64,000 nucleotides of DNA from Natranaerovirga hydrolytica (GTDB lineage: Bacteria; Bacillota; Clostridia; Lachnospirales; DSM-24629): the NCBI RefSeq assembly GCF_004339095.1, contig NZ_SMGQ01000016.1, forward strand, positions 83,582 through 147,581, in the 5' to 3' direction. The first letter of the stretch is position 1; each line of letters starts with the position of its first letter. The translations under genes and the position numbers were made by a program. Shown here one piece after another: positions 1-7,877 of this stretch. The notes beneath the pieces were generated by a model that worked only from the letters and a program-made list of their open reading frames with translations, was not told the DNA's origin and did no database searches.

Positions 1-525
1 TGTTTTTTATGCGGTATTGTTGCAGGACTGTTGGTACATTTTTGTTACCAGGGAAAACAATTTTTCTGCTTTTCCGGCTTTGGAGAGCCAACCAGCAGAG
101 ATACTGATTCCAATCTCTTTATAAGGCTACTAAAAAACTTCGGGCGTAATGTTAAGGTAACAGGGTTATATTTTCTATTTGGCATAGCTCTGTCGGCTTT
201 GTTTCGGAGGTATGTACCAGCAGATGTTTTTGTCAATTTATTCGGTAAAAACGAGGGTTTCGGTATACTCATGGCTGCTACCATTGGCGTACCGCTCTAT
301 GCCTGCGGTGGAGGAACGATTCCTCTTTTACAGCAATGGCTGTACAGCGGTATGAGCATGGGCGGAGCAGCAGCTTTTATGATTACTGGCCCTGCAACCA
401 AGATTACAAACCTTGGTGCTTTGAAAATCGTGCTGGGAATTAAGCACTTTCTGTTATATATGGTCTTTGTCATTGCATTTGCATTTGGGACAGGCTTGAT
501 TGTAAATTTATTGGTTTCAACATAA
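1..525 (+). CDS. ArsP/DUF318-type permease, C-terminal part
   Basis: The reading frame is open from the first base, so the N-terminal part lies outside the window. The visible 174 residues hold several membrane segments and the family's small-residue motif (ACGGGTIPLL, then GAAAFMITGPATKITNLGA). This matches predicted permeases of the DUF318/UPF0718 group, some of which (ArsP) export organoarsenicals; others have no known substrate. A membrane segment around LYFLFGIALSALF precedes the motif, and the protein ends with a hydrophobic helix (LLYMVFVIAFAFGTGLIVNLL). It is not obviously part of the recombinase module that follows and may be the chromosomal or older-island neighbour. The family assignment is fairly sure; the substrate is not known. 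Confidence 0.75.
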   Translation, partial: CFLCGIVAGLLVHFCYQGKQFFCFSGFGEPTSRDTDSNLFIRLLKNFGRNVKVTGLYFLFGIALSALFRRYVPADVFVNLFGKNEGFGILMAATIGVPLYACGGGTIPLLQQWLYSGMSMGGAAAFMITGPATKITNLGALKIVLGIKHFLLYMVFVIAFAFGTGLIVNLLVST

Positions 526-537
526 TCCATATTTTAA

Positions 538-672
538 GAAAAAGTAGAAGACGAACCGAACAAACCTTATATTTTCTATCATATGATGACTTATATTGAC
601 GGTAAAATTATGGACTCTTATATAGATACTGTTGCCGAAGAAATAGCTGGTAAAGAGTTTTATAATATATAG
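538..672 (+). pseudogene. RibD-like dihydrofolate reductase fragment
   Basis: A frame open from just after the stop at 535 encodes NKPYIFYHMMTYIDGKIMDS followed by residues ending in AGKEFYNI and a stop. The HMM-x-x-D-G-K-I core resembles the first strand and helix of RibD C-terminal/dihydrofolate reductase family proteins, which are normally about 200 residues. Only about 45 residues are present, without a convincing start codon or ribosome site, so this is most likely a truncated remnant. It is inferred from motif resemblance only. Confidence 0.45.
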
Positions 673-702
673 TTTTGTAATTTGTTATAAATTCAAAAAT
701 AA

Positions 703-787
703 ATAAAGCCAAGGGCAAACCTATCAAAAGATGGGGACGCAAAGCTGAGGGTCTAAGGTACTTAATGTACTATGATAGTCTGGCTAC
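703..787 (+). promoter_or_regulatory. c-di-GMP-I (GEMM-I) riboswitch aptamer
   Basis: The conserved blocks of the class I cyclic di-GMP riboswitch are present in order: AGGGCAAACC, an ATC-AAAA-GAT capped P2 stem, GGGACGCAAAGC, then GGGTCTAAGG and a GGTAC-TTAAT-GTAC hairpin followed by TATGATAGTCTGGC. P1 closes with AGCCA (707-711) and TGGCT (781-785). The P1 5' arm AAAGCC (705-710) is identical to the start of the 5' arm of the terminator just downstream. It could therefore pair with that terminator's 3' arm when P1 is open. This suggests an OFF switch in which ligand favours termination (inference). No intact gene follows within about 350 bases. Confidence 0.85.
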
Positions 788-798
788 TAAAACAGTGT

Positions 799-835
799 AA
801 AGCCTGCCCTCTTATGTTGGGGGTAGGCTTTGCGG
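799..835 (+). terminator. Riboswitch expression-platform terminator
   Basis: AAAGCCTGCCC (799-809) pairs with GGGTAGGCTTT (821-831), giving an 11-bp stem with one G-U pair. It starts 14 bases after the riboswitch P1 stem. The T-run after the stem is weak (TTTGCGGG), so termination strength is uncertain, but the position is the usual one for a c-di-GMP-I expression platform. Confidence 0.65.
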
Positions 836-1187
836 GTTTAACGGGATTTTCATGTATCAGATACCGGCTTTCTCTGTGGCTATGGCGAGAGAGGTATTCC
901 TATGACTATTCTACGCTTTTATCCCTTTTGGGAATGTAAATAGAAACGAAGCCAACCGTACATACCGTCTTCTACCCATACAATTTATTATCATAAATCT
1001 AAAAAAGTCAGTGTTTTGCCATGTGCAATCCACTGACTTTTTTTATTCGACAAGAAAACTGTTTCTGTTCCATTTTTTCCTAAATGCAGACATTGACAAT
1101 CGCCTAATTATAGAACCACGCTGCCGATCTCCTCCGCTTCTGACATTTTGACTCACCATCAAAATTCAGAAACGGAGGACAAGCCAT
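836..1187. other. Intergenic stretch, no convincing gene
   Basis: After the riboswitch terminator only very short open frames occur (for example 17 codons starting at 854), none with recognisable products. It contains a strong terminator (listed separately) and the GGAGGAC ribosome site of the gene at 1188. It may mark the junction between the host sequence and the integrative element. Confidence 0.5.
1003..1044 (+). terminator. Rho-independent terminator
   Basis: AAAAGTCAGTG (1003-1013) pairs perfectly with CACTGACTTTT (1031-1041) and is followed by a T-rich tract. It would also act on the reverse strand because an A-run precedes the stem. It separates the riboswitch region from the sigma-like gene at 1188. 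Confidence 0.85.
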
Positions 1188-1607
1188 ATGGGAGAAAAGA
1201 AAGAATATCTAATTAAAGTTCAGGGACAACTCATCCCTGTTACAGAAGAGGTTTATTTAGCTTATTATCGCATGAAACGCAGAGAACGTCATCTGGAGGA
1301 AAAGGATATAAAACACGGGGTATTTTACTACAGTGCCTTAGATACCAAGGAAACCACTGGTGAGGACGGGATTCCAGACCTTACTTCTCCCCCCATAGAG
1401 GATTTTGTTATGGACAAACTCATTGCAGAAAAGCTCCGCCAGTGCATCCTCCAGCTTTCCCAAGAGGAACAGGCGCTGATTTTAACACTGTTTTTTCAGA
1501 ATAAAAGTGAGCATCAACTGGCAGCAGAAACTGGTATCCCCCGCATGACAATCCATAATAGGAAGAAACGGATACTGGCTCAGTTGAAAAAACTTATGGA
1601 AAATTAA
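1188..1607 (+). CDS. Sigma-70-like regulator of integrative element
   Basis: This 139-residue protein starts at an ATG with an ACGGAGGAC ribosome site. Its C-terminal half (about 85-139) has a sigma region 4-like helix-turn-helix: LSQEEQALILTLFFQNKSEH, then ETGIPRMTIHNRKKRILAQL. There is no obvious region 2. Short proteins of this type are common next to serine recombinases in Firmicutes integrative and conjugative elements, where they are thought to control excision or transfer genes. Its position ahead of the toxin-like, SHOCT-like and recombinase genes fits that context. A strong terminator follows immediately, so it is probably transcribed alone. Function is inferred from family and context. 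Confidence 0.75.
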   Translation: MGEKKEYLIKVQGQLIPVTEEVYLAYYRMKRRERHLEEKDIKHGVFYYSALDTKETTGEDGIPDLTSPPIEDFVMDKLIAEKLRQCILQLSQEEQALILTLFFQNKSEHQLAAETGIPRMTIHNRKKRILAQLKKLMEN

Positions 1608-1621
1608 AAATAATTTGGTCC

Positions 1622-1664
1622 AACCCCCTCACGAAACCGGATTAGTAGTGAGGGGGTTTTTTAT
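1622..1664 (+). terminator. Rho-independent terminator after sigma-like gene
   Basis: ACCCCCTCAC (623-632 within kb 1) pairs with GTGAGGGGGT (1648-1657), followed by TTTTTTATTT. It starts 16 bases after the stop codon of the sigma-like gene. Confidence 0.9.
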
Positions 1665-1680
1665 TTCCTCTCATTGTCCT

Positions 1681-2161
1681 TTGAAAATTTCATATCCGAC
1701 GATCTGAATACGTTAGCTGACGGACCTCGAAAAGGAAAAGCGACCTTGGGGGATGCGCCAAGACCACCTGTAGGACGGTGATGAGAAGATGAAATCACTT
1801 GCTTATTTTATTTCTGTTCATTTCTTCTCATTTACTGAACTATCAAAGACGGCCAAATAAGGTGCAAAGCGGTACCCATCCGACCAGAAAACAGGCTTTG
1901 GCGGCCTGTTTTGCAATGACTCCGTCAGCCTATATTGATACTTCTGTCCAGTCACAGCCCCCTTTGACCAAGGGATCAAGCAATGAGGGCAGCCGGCAGA
2001 GATCCTGGCGGGGGTGGAATTCCCATGATGCGGCATAGCCAGCCGCAGTTCAGTTTGTCGCCTTTTTTGTGCCGAGTGATTCACTTTGCACATCGTGCTT
2101 GGGGAGTAGTGTCGAATTAAGCACAGTTCTTATATAAAAAAACTTAATGTCAGAAGCGATG
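1681..2161. other. GC-richer non-coding stretch of the mobile element
   Basis: This half-kilobase is richer in G and C than its surroundings. It holds only overlapping short frames on both strands with unlikely compositions and poor starts. It may be the residue of deleted element genes or a cis-acting region such as a transfer origin, but no nick-site motif is recognised. I call no gene here. Confidence 0.45.
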
Positions 2162-2210
2162 GGGATCACTCAGCAACTTTGCTTTTTATTAGAGCAAAAT
2201 GAGTGATCCC
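2162..2210. repeat. Perfect 11-bp inverted repeat upstream of PemK-like gene
   Basis: GGGATCACTCA (2162-2172) is mirrored by TGAGTGATCCC (2200-2210). A second inner pair (GCAA/TTGC-like) lies in the loop. It lies about 40 bases upstream of the toxin-like gene at 2252 and is not followed by a T-run. It could be an operator or an RNA hairpin controlling that gene, or a recombination site. Confidence 0.6.
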
Positions 2211-2251
2211 TATATTTGTGCCATTAAGCAGATGAAAAGGAGGTGTGTATT

Positions 2252-2629
2252 TTGCAGGAACAAAAAAGAACCATTAGGCGAGGCGATATTTTCTATGCCG
2301 ACTTAAGCCCTGTGGTAGGCTGTGAGCAGGGCGGCGTCCGTCCCGTTCTTATTTTACAAAATGACATAGGAAACCGATATAGTCCCACAGTGATTACTGC
2401 TGCCATAACCAGTAAGCCCAAAAGGGAGCTGCCCACTCATGTGGAAATATGGTGCATAGAGGCTCTCCAGGAAAACTCGGTGGTACTGCTGGAGCAGATA
2501 CGCACCCTTGATCGTATCCGACTTTTAGACTACATAGGAAGCTTAAGCAGGGTGGGGATGCATTCGGTGGACAAGGCATTGGCAGTCAGTATGGGGCTGA
2601 CCTTGGCCGAAGTGATACCGCAGAAATGA
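2252..2629 (+). CDS. PemK/MazF-type endoribonuclease-like protein
   Basis: The product (about 125 residues) carries the PemK/MazF fold signatures: [20 protein letters not shown] at the N-terminus, RPVLILQND, the TSK after VITAAI, and [15 protein letters not shown]. MazF proteins cut mRNA at short sequences and are usually paired with an antitoxin upstream. Here no MazE-like gene is visible; the gene ahead is a sigma-like regulator with a terminator between. A TTG start at 2252 is chosen because AAAAGGAGG (2235-2243) sits 8 bases before it; the frame could also begin at GTG 2243, inside the ribosome site. It may be a solitary toxin kept by the element, or a DNA-binding relative. The family call is strong; activity is inferred. 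Confidence 0.85.
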   Translation: MQEQKRTIRRGDIFYADLSPVVGCEQGGVRPVLILQNDIGNRYSPTVITAAITSKPKRELPTHVEIWCIEALQENSVVLLEQIRTLDRIRLLDYIGSLSRVGMHSVDKALAVSMGLTLAEVIPQK

Positions 2630-2677
2630 TGCCCTCATAAAATTGAAAATCCCATCAAAAATAAGGAGGCGATATCC

Positions 2678-2839
2678 ATGTCAAAGGAACAAACAGCCAA
2701 TGAAGTCAAGTATAAAATCACATTGAAGCTTTTGGGAATCCTGCTTCGTAACGGTCTGATTACCAGCGAAGAATATGAAAAAATTGATGCTTTGAACCGT
2801 CAAACCTTTCTTCCCCAGCTTGCAAAAGTATATGTGTAA
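2678..2839 (+). CDS. Small SHOCT-like protein of recombinase module
   Basis: This 53-residue protein has a good ribosome site (AAGGAGGCG) 10 bases before its ATG. The segment LLRNGLITSEEYEKIDALNR resembles the short C-terminal 'SHOCT' helix pair, with its L-x-x-G-x-I-T-x-x-E-[FY] pattern. Similar orphan proteins of about 55 residues are often encoded directly ahead of large serine recombinases in clostridial elements (general knowledge). It lies 80 bases upstream of the first recombinase and may act as a recombination directionality partner, which is an inference. Confidence 0.7.
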   Translation: MSKEQTANEVKYKITLKLLGILLRNGLITSEEYEKIDALNRQTFLPQLAKVYV

Positions 2840-2919
2840 TAACAGTAGCTATTCTGAAACTTGTGTGGTAATGTATGTTGCTAACAGGAGGAAATCCTGT
2901 CAGAAAGGAGGAAAAGACG

Positions 2920-4590
2920 ATGGCAGACAGGGAGAAAAGAGTAAAAAAGATAACCAAAATAAATCCTGTAAAACCCCAGGTAATGTTGGAGCTCCAGCCA
3001 AAGAAACGTGTCTGCGCCTACTGTCGTGTCAGCACAGATTCCAGAGAACAGCATAATTCATTTACTGCACAGACAGCTTATTATGAAGGAATGATCAACA
3101 GAAGAAGTAATTGGCAGTACGCCGGAATCTATGCCGATGAAGCACGGAGTGGAACGAAGCTCCAGAAGCGGGATGAGTTCTTGCGGATGATAAGAGACTG
3201 CGAAGCTGGAAAAATTGATCTGATCATCACGAAATCAATTACTCGCTTTGCAAGAAACACCGTTGACAGTATTAAAGCAATCCGAAAGCTGAAACTGCTT
3301 GGCATTGCAGTATTTTTCGAGAAGGAGAATATCAACACCTTATCCGAAAGCAGTGAGCTGCTCTTGACCATCTTAAGCTCCCTGGCTCAAGGAGAGGCAG
3401 AAAGCACTTCAACCAATAATAAGTGGGCGGCAATCAAACGGTTTCAGGAGGGGACCTTTAAAATAGGAATTCCTGCCCACGGATACACCAAGGACATAGA
3501 GGGTGAGCTGATTATTGATGAGCAGGAGGTGGAAACCGTCCGCTATATCTTTGGGGAATACCTAAAGGGCAAAGGCTCCTATGCCATTGCCAAAGAGTTG
3601 ACTGAGAGAGAAGTTCCAACCATACGGAGTGCCGAGAAATGGACAGACGGCGTGGTAAGGGGAATTCTTCAAAACCCGGTTTACACTGGAAACTTACTTT
3701 TACAGAAAACCTATACTACTGAGGTAATTCCCTTTCAGCGAAAAGCAAACAAGGGGGAGCTGCCTCAGTATTTTATTTCTGAAAATCACGAGCCCATCAT
3801 CAGCATGGAGGAAGGGGAAGCGGTCAGGGAGATTTATGAATACCGCCGCAAGCAGATGAAAACAGATGGCATAAAGTCACAAAATCGGTATGCATACAGC
3901 AGCAGGATCATATGCGAGGAATGCGGCAGGGTATTCAGACGGCAGAAAATTTATATCGGAAAGCCCTATGAGAAGGTGCAGTGGTGCTGTATGCAGCACA
4001 TTGAGGATAAAGAGCAGTGCAGCATGAGGGCAATTCGAGAGGATATCATACAAGAGGCATTTACCTTGATGTGGAATAAGCTCTCCAGCAATTATACAGA
4101 AATCCTTTCTCCTCTGCTGGAATCCTTAAAAAGACTGCGTGCAGACCAACAGCAGGAAAAGGAAATCCGAGAATGCAATGAAAAAATAATGGAACTGTCA
4201 AAGCAGAGTCATATCTTAAGTGGTATAGCCACAAAGGGATATTTTGACTCTGCTATTTTTATAGAAAAACAGACTGCCCTTCAAATAGAGCTGGATGCCA
4301 TGCGAAAAAAGAGAAAAGCCCTGCTGGAGGAGAGTGGCTTTGAAAGGGAAATTTTCTACACGGAGCATTTTATAAGACTTTTTGAAAGCCATCCGGGGAT
4401 ACAGGATACCTACCGTGAAGACTTGTTTTTACAAAGCGTGGAACAGATCATCATTAAGGAAGGAAAGACCGTAACCTTCCGCTTAAAGAATAAGCTGGAG
4501 CTTTCAGAGAGCTGTGGAAGGGAGGGCAGGGACGATGCAAAGGCATATGCCCATGGGCTACCGTATGGGAAAGGGGAAGGTATTTCTTGA
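2920..4590 (+). CDS. Large serine recombinase 1
   Basis: This 556-residue protein of the large serine recombinase (TndX/TnpX-like) family cuts and rejoins DNA through a Ser-DNA link to integrate or excise its element. The N-terminal resolvase domain shows VCAYCRVSTDSREQHNSF, with the catalytic Ser in YCRVS at about residue 38, then GIYADEARSGT and SITRFARNTVDS. A recombinase domain (about 180-280) and a zinc ribbon (CEECGRVFRRQ, later CCMQH) follow, then a coiled coil. The start at 2920 is preceded by AAAGGAGG; an in-frame start at 2875 is less likely. The 3' end overlaps the next recombinase gene by 56 bases, which suggests translational coupling. Confidence 0.9.
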   Translation: MADREKRVKKITKINPVKPQVMLELQPKKRVCAYCRVSTDSREQHNSFTAQTAYYEGMINRRSNWQYAGIYADEARSGTKLQKRDEFLRMIRDCEAGKIDLIITKSITRFARNTVDSIKAIRKLKLLGIAVFFEKENINTLSESSELLLTILSSLAQGEAESTSTNNKWAAIKRFQEGTFKIGIPAHGYTKDIEGELIIDEQEVETVRYIFGEYLKGKGSYAIAKELTEREVPTIRSAEKWTDGVVRGILQNPVYTGNLLLQKTYTTEVIPFQRKANKGELPQYFISENHEPIISMEEGEAVREIYEYRRKQMKTDGIKSQNRYAYSSRIICEECGRVFRRQKIYIGKPYEKVQWCCMQHIEDKEQCSMRAIREDIIQEAFTLMWNKLSSNYTEILSPLLESLKRLRADQQQEKEIRECNEKIMELSKQSHILSGIATKGYFDSAIFIEKQTALQIELDAMRKKRKALLEESGFEREIFYTEHFIRLFESHPGIQDTYREDLFLQSVEQIIIKEGKTVTFRLKNKLELSESCGREGRDDAKAYAHGLPYGKGEGIS

Positions 4591-5434
4591 GGAAGAAAAA
4601 GCAAGGGTTGTCAGAAAGGTTTTTGCGGATTATCTATCAGGTATCTCCACCCATGCCATAGCCAAGGAGCTGACAGCAAAGGGAATTCCAAACGCCAACA
4701 ACAAGCCATCCTGGAATCACGGCTCTGTCGGCAGGATTTTAGAAAACATTAAATATTTAGGGGATGAGATGTACCCTCAAATGATAGAATCAGAAGTCTT
4801 TGAACAGGTACAGAACCGTAGAGAAGAACAGCGCCAAAGGCTTGGAAGAGTCAAACAGCCCAATAACATAAACAGTAAAAACTCATTCAGCGGCAGAGTT
4901 TGGTGCGGAGAATGCGGCGAGGTCTTTCGAAAATATGTGGAGAACAGGGGAAGGCCCTCAGAAAAAAGCAAATGGAGGTGTAAGCATTACATCTATAAAA
5001 ACCGGGTTCGCTGCATCGGCGGAGCCGTCACAGAGGAACAGATAAAAGAGGTTTTCATACTGGCGGTAAACAGGATAATAAAAACCCCTTCCCTGCTGGA
5101 GAAAAAACCAAAGAAAGCTCCAAAGCGTTATCCTCCGGAATTTTTGAAGCTGGATCAAAGGATAAAGGAGCTGGAGGCAGGTCAGCAATTCTCCTCTAAG
5201 GAGTTGGCGACACTGATTTTTCAGAGGGCAGAAGCAATCTACCAGACTGCCAAGGTCAAAGATTATGAGCACCATACAGAAAATATGAGGCAAGCCCTTT
5301 CAGGTAAAGAACTGCAGACAGGATTTGATGAAGAACTGTTTTTACAGACAGTCAAGGGAATGATTGTTTATACAGAGGGACAGATGGATGTGGAATTTAT
5401 CAATGGGCTGACCCTCCATGAAACTTATAAATAA
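4535..5434 (+). CDS. Recombinase 2, lacking catalytic resolvase domain
   Basis: This 299-residue protein begins directly in the recombinase domain: GKVFLEEEKARVVRKVFADY, then THAIAKELTAKGIPNANN and GRILENIKYLGD. It continues with a zinc ribbon (CGECGEVFRKY ... WRCKHY) and a C-terminal helical region. The Ser-containing N-terminal domain present in its two neighbours is absent. ATG 4535 has GGAGGG upstream. Because its start lies inside gene 1 and similar three-recombinase modules exist in Firmicutes, I read it as a functional accessory DNA-binding partner and not as a random truncation. This is an inference; loss by deletion is the alternative. Confidence 0.8.
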   Translation: MQRHMPMGYRMGKGKVFLEEEKARVVRKVFADYLSGISTHAIAKELTAKGIPNANNKPSWNHGSVGRILENIKYLGDEMYPQMIESEVFEQVQNRREEQRQRLGRVKQPNNINSKNSFSGRVWCGECGEVFRKYVENRGRPSEKSKWRCKHYIYKNRVRCIGGAVTEEQIKEVFILAVNRIIKTPSLLEKKPKKAPKRYPPEFLKLDQRIKELEAGQQFSSKELATLIFQRAEAIYQTAKVKDYEHHTENMRQALSGKELQTGFDEELFLQTVKGMIVYTEGQMDVEFINGLTLHETYK

Positions 5435-5633
5435 TGAGGGGAAAGAGAATAGAACATATACAAAGGGAAACAAAAAAAACATATCCATCATGTCGCCATC
5501 TACGGAAGATGATAATAAGGGCAAAGAGCCATCAATGGTACTAATGATAGCGGTGTACTGCAGGGTAGTACGCAAAAACAGCTGCAAGCTGGCAGGAATA
5601 AAGCCAGTGAAAGCCTTTAGAATTTATCCATGA
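5418..5633 (+). pseudogene. Internally deleted recombinase N-terminus
   Basis: The 71-codon frame reads KNISIMSPSTEDDNKG, then MIAVYCRVV and KLAGIKPVKAF. This is a shrunken copy of the N-terminus of the recombinase at 5681, which has KNISIIPSRPDYDR, RVAAYCRVS and NWKLAGIYAD at the matching places. About 35 residues between CRV and KLAGI are missing and the Ser nucleophile position is lost. It is therefore a decayed duplicate and not a gene. Confidence 0.75.
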
Positions 5634-5680
5634 ACTAACCCAATAAAAAGCCTATAAAAATAAAAGGAGAGGATGCGTAT

Positions 5681-7327
5681 ATGCAAGGGGTGAGAAAAAA
5701 GAACATATCCATCATACCTTCACGACCGGACTATGACAGAAGCATCAAGGTGCAGTTAAAAGCCTTACGGGTAGCAGCATACTGCCGTGTCAGTACCCTG
5801 CTTGAACAGCAGGAAAGCAGTTACGAAGCTCAGATAGCTTACTATACAGAGAAAATTCAGCAAAACCCAAACTGGAAGCTGGCAGGCATTTATGCCGATG
5901 ATGGAAAATCTGCAACCAACACCAAAAAAAGAGATGACTTTAATACCATGATCGAGGCATGTATGGCGGGAAAAATCGACCTGATACTGACCAAATCCGT
6001 CAGCCGTTTTGCAAGAAATACGGTGGACTCCCTGCAAACCATACGAAAGCTCAAGGAGAAAAATATCGGAATCATTTTTGAGAAGGAAGGTATTAATACA
6101 CTGGAGGCCACTGGGGAGCTTTTAATCACCATTTTAAGCAGCCAGGCACAGGAGGAAAGCCGTAACCTAAGTGAGAACACGCGCTGGGGAATCGCAAGAA
6201 GATATGAAAATGGTGTGGTGCTGGTCAACCATAAAAAGTTTTTAGGATACACAAAGGATGAGGAGGGCGAGCTGGTCATCGTACCGGAGCAAGCAAAGCT
6301 AGTCCGAAGAATCTATCGCCTTTACCTTGAAGGCTTAAGCACACAGCAGATAGCGGACACCTTCATAAAAGAGGGAATTAAAACGGTAACGGGAAAGGAC
6401 AAATGGCATGATACCGTCATCGCCAAGGTACTTCAAAACGAAAAATACATGGGGGATGTCCTGCAGCAAAAGACCTATACGGTGGACTTCCTTACAAAAA
6501 AGCGGGTGAAAAACGACGGCATCGTCCCTCAATATTACATCGAGGATAACCATGAAGCCATTATCCCGAAAGAGCTTTTTTATCAGGTACAGGAAGAAAG
6601 GGCAAGGCGAGCAAGCCTCCATAAGCCATCCATTACAAGGCGGGCCAAGAAAGAGAAAAGCAAGTACAGCTCGAAATATGTACTCTCAGACATCCTTATA
6701 TGCGGTGAATGCGCCCACCCTTACCGCAGACAGACATGGTCAAGGAATGGAACCCTTACCCCTGTATGGCGATGTGAGAGCCGCTTGCTAAACGGAACAA
6801 AAACCTGCAAGCATTCAGCCACCTTAAAGGAAAAACCCCTGCATGAAGCGATTATGACGGCTGTGGACAGCGTGGTGGAGAATCAGAGGGAGGTTGTAGG
6901 AGCCTTCAGAGAAAATGTCATCCGAGTGATAGGCAGCTATACTACCAAAAACATCAAGACGGCGTTTGATGAGGAAATTATAGAATTACAAAAGCAGCTT
7001 CTTACACTGATCGAAGAAAATGCCAAGCAAGGAGCCGTCAATGAGGATTTTGACGAGCAGTATAGGAAAATCGCAGAGGAAATGCAAGCTCTTAAAATGA
7101 AGAAACTAAAGCAGGCAAGAGAGCAGAAACTGGCTGGCGAATATGGACAAAGGGTGGAAGGCATGAACTCCTGCCTGGGCAGAGTAAGTTATAGAGTCGG
7201 AGAGTTTGATGAGGATTTAATCAGACGTCTGATACTCAGGATAAAGGTAATCAGTGAATCCAGAATAGAAATCCAATTTAAAGATGGTATCATCATGGAG
7301 CAAGAAGTGGCATTTTATGAAGATTGA
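5681..7327 (+). CDS. Large serine recombinase 3
   Basis: This full-length 548-residue large serine recombinase has an AAAAGGAGAGG ribosome site. The resolvase domain carries RVAAYCRVSTLLEQQESS (catalytic Ser near residue 36), IYADDGKSATNTKKRDDFN and SVSRFARNTVDSLQ. The recombinase domain has VRRIYRLYLEGLSTQQIA and VLQNEKYMGDVLQQKT. The zinc ribbon has CGECAHPYRRQ and later WRCESR. A long coiled coil (about 430-490) precedes the C-terminus. It shares its N-terminal KKNISI signature with the fragment at 5418. Together with the two preceding recombinases it likely catalyses movement of the element; which DNA segment it moves is not clear. Confidence 0.9.
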   Translation: MQGVRKKNISIIPSRPDYDRSIKVQLKALRVAAYCRVSTLLEQQESSYEAQIAYYTEKIQQNPNWKLAGIYADDGKSATNTKKRDDFNTMIEACMAGKIDLILTKSVSRFARNTVDSLQTIRKLKEKNIGIIFEKEGINTLEATGELLITILSSQAQEESRNLSENTRWGIARRYENGVVLVNHKKFLGYTKDEEGELVIVPEQAKLVRRIYRLYLEGLSTQQIADTFIKEGIKTVTGKDKWHDTVIAKVLQNEKYMGDVLQQKTYTVDFLTKKRVKNDGIVPQYYIEDNHEAIIPKELFYQVQEERARRASLHKPSITRRAKKEKSKYSSKYVLSDILICGECAHPYRRQTWSRNGTLTPVWRCESRLLNGTKTCKHSATLKEKPLHEAIMTAVDSVVENQREVVGAFRENVIRVIGSYTTKNIKTAFDEEIIELQKQLLTLIEENAKQGAVNEDFDEQYRKIAEEMQALKMKKLKQAREQKLAGEYGQRVEGMNSCLGRVSYRVGEFDEDLIRRLILRIKVISESRIEIQFKDGIIMEQEVAFYED

Positions 7328-7358
7328 TACTAGTGATGAGAATAACAAGTAAAGTGGT

Positions 7359-7460
7359 GGTGAGCTGCTAATTACCATACTTAGCAGTCAGGCACAAGAG
7401 GAGATCTGAAACATCAGCGAAAACACAAGGTGGGGTTTAACGAGGAATTTGAAAATGGCT
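7359..7460 (+). pseudogene. Recombinase fragment with in-frame stop
   Basis: Translation from 7359 gives GELLITILSSQAQEEI, a TGA, then NISENTRWGL. This repeats residues of the intact recombinase 3 (TGELLITILSSQAQEESRNL, then SENTRWGIARRYENG). It is about 34 codons long with no start. It is the leftover of a further recombinase gene and shows that this side of the module has been rearranged. Confidence 0.8.
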
Positions 7461-7549
7461 TCTTATTTTACTATTAACCAAATTTAGAAAATACAGCTTG
7501 CTAATAATTTGTTTTGCCGAGCTACTTCGATATTATGTCCAAATAGTTC

Positions 7550-7578
7550 TTGATTTTGGTGGCATTTCGTGGCATAAT
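7550..7578 (+). promoter_or_regulatory. Candidate promoter of the 7.6-23.1 kb defence cluster
   Basis: TTGATT (7550-7555), 17 bases, then CATAAT (7573-7578), followed 35 bases later by the XRE gene. The spacer carries a near-direct repeat (GTGGCATTTCGTGGCAT) that could be the regulator's own operator. This is assigned by consensus match only. Confidence 0.5.
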
Positions 7579-7612
7579 AAATATACCTATTCTTGCAGGG
7601 GAGGTATGCAAT

Positions 7613-7822
7613 ATGGCAATTCAGAGCAGATTGTCCGTACTCATGGGTGAACGTAGATACAATATTCAAGCGGTTATTGATAAAACTGGGTTGGATAGAA
7701 CCACTGTATCAAATTTATATCATGACAAAGTGAAGCGCATTGACTTCAAAACACTCGACAAATTATGTGGACTGTTTGATTGCAAGCCAAACGATATACT
7801 GAACCATATCAAAGAAGACTAA
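7613..7822 (+). CDS. XRE/YozG-type HTH regulator
   Basis: This 69-residue single-domain Cro/CI-type DNA-binding protein reads AVIDKTGLDRTTVSNLYHDK (helices 2-3), then IDFKTLDKLCGLFDCKPNDI. The start at 7613 has GGGGAGG 8 bases upstream; an in-frame upstream start at 7550 lies in the promoter and is rejected. It is the first gene of the one-strand cluster that follows after 55 bases. It is therefore the likely autoregulator and controller of the sulfur-modification genes, in the way small XRE proteins often control defence operons (inference). Confidence 0.85.
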   Translation: MAIQSRLSVLMGERRYNIQAVIDKTGLDRTTVSNLYHDKVKRIDFKTLDKLCGLFDCKPNDILNHIKED

Positions 7823-7877
7823 CTGTATTATTGAGCAAGTACAACTTGACTTAGTTGTTTGGAAAGGGGGATGTCTC

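Noticed and set aside
1799..2093. Overlapping open frames on both strands in the GC-richer stretch of the recombinase module
   Set aside because: No ribosome sites, odd composition, and both overlap each other; no recognisable product on either strand.
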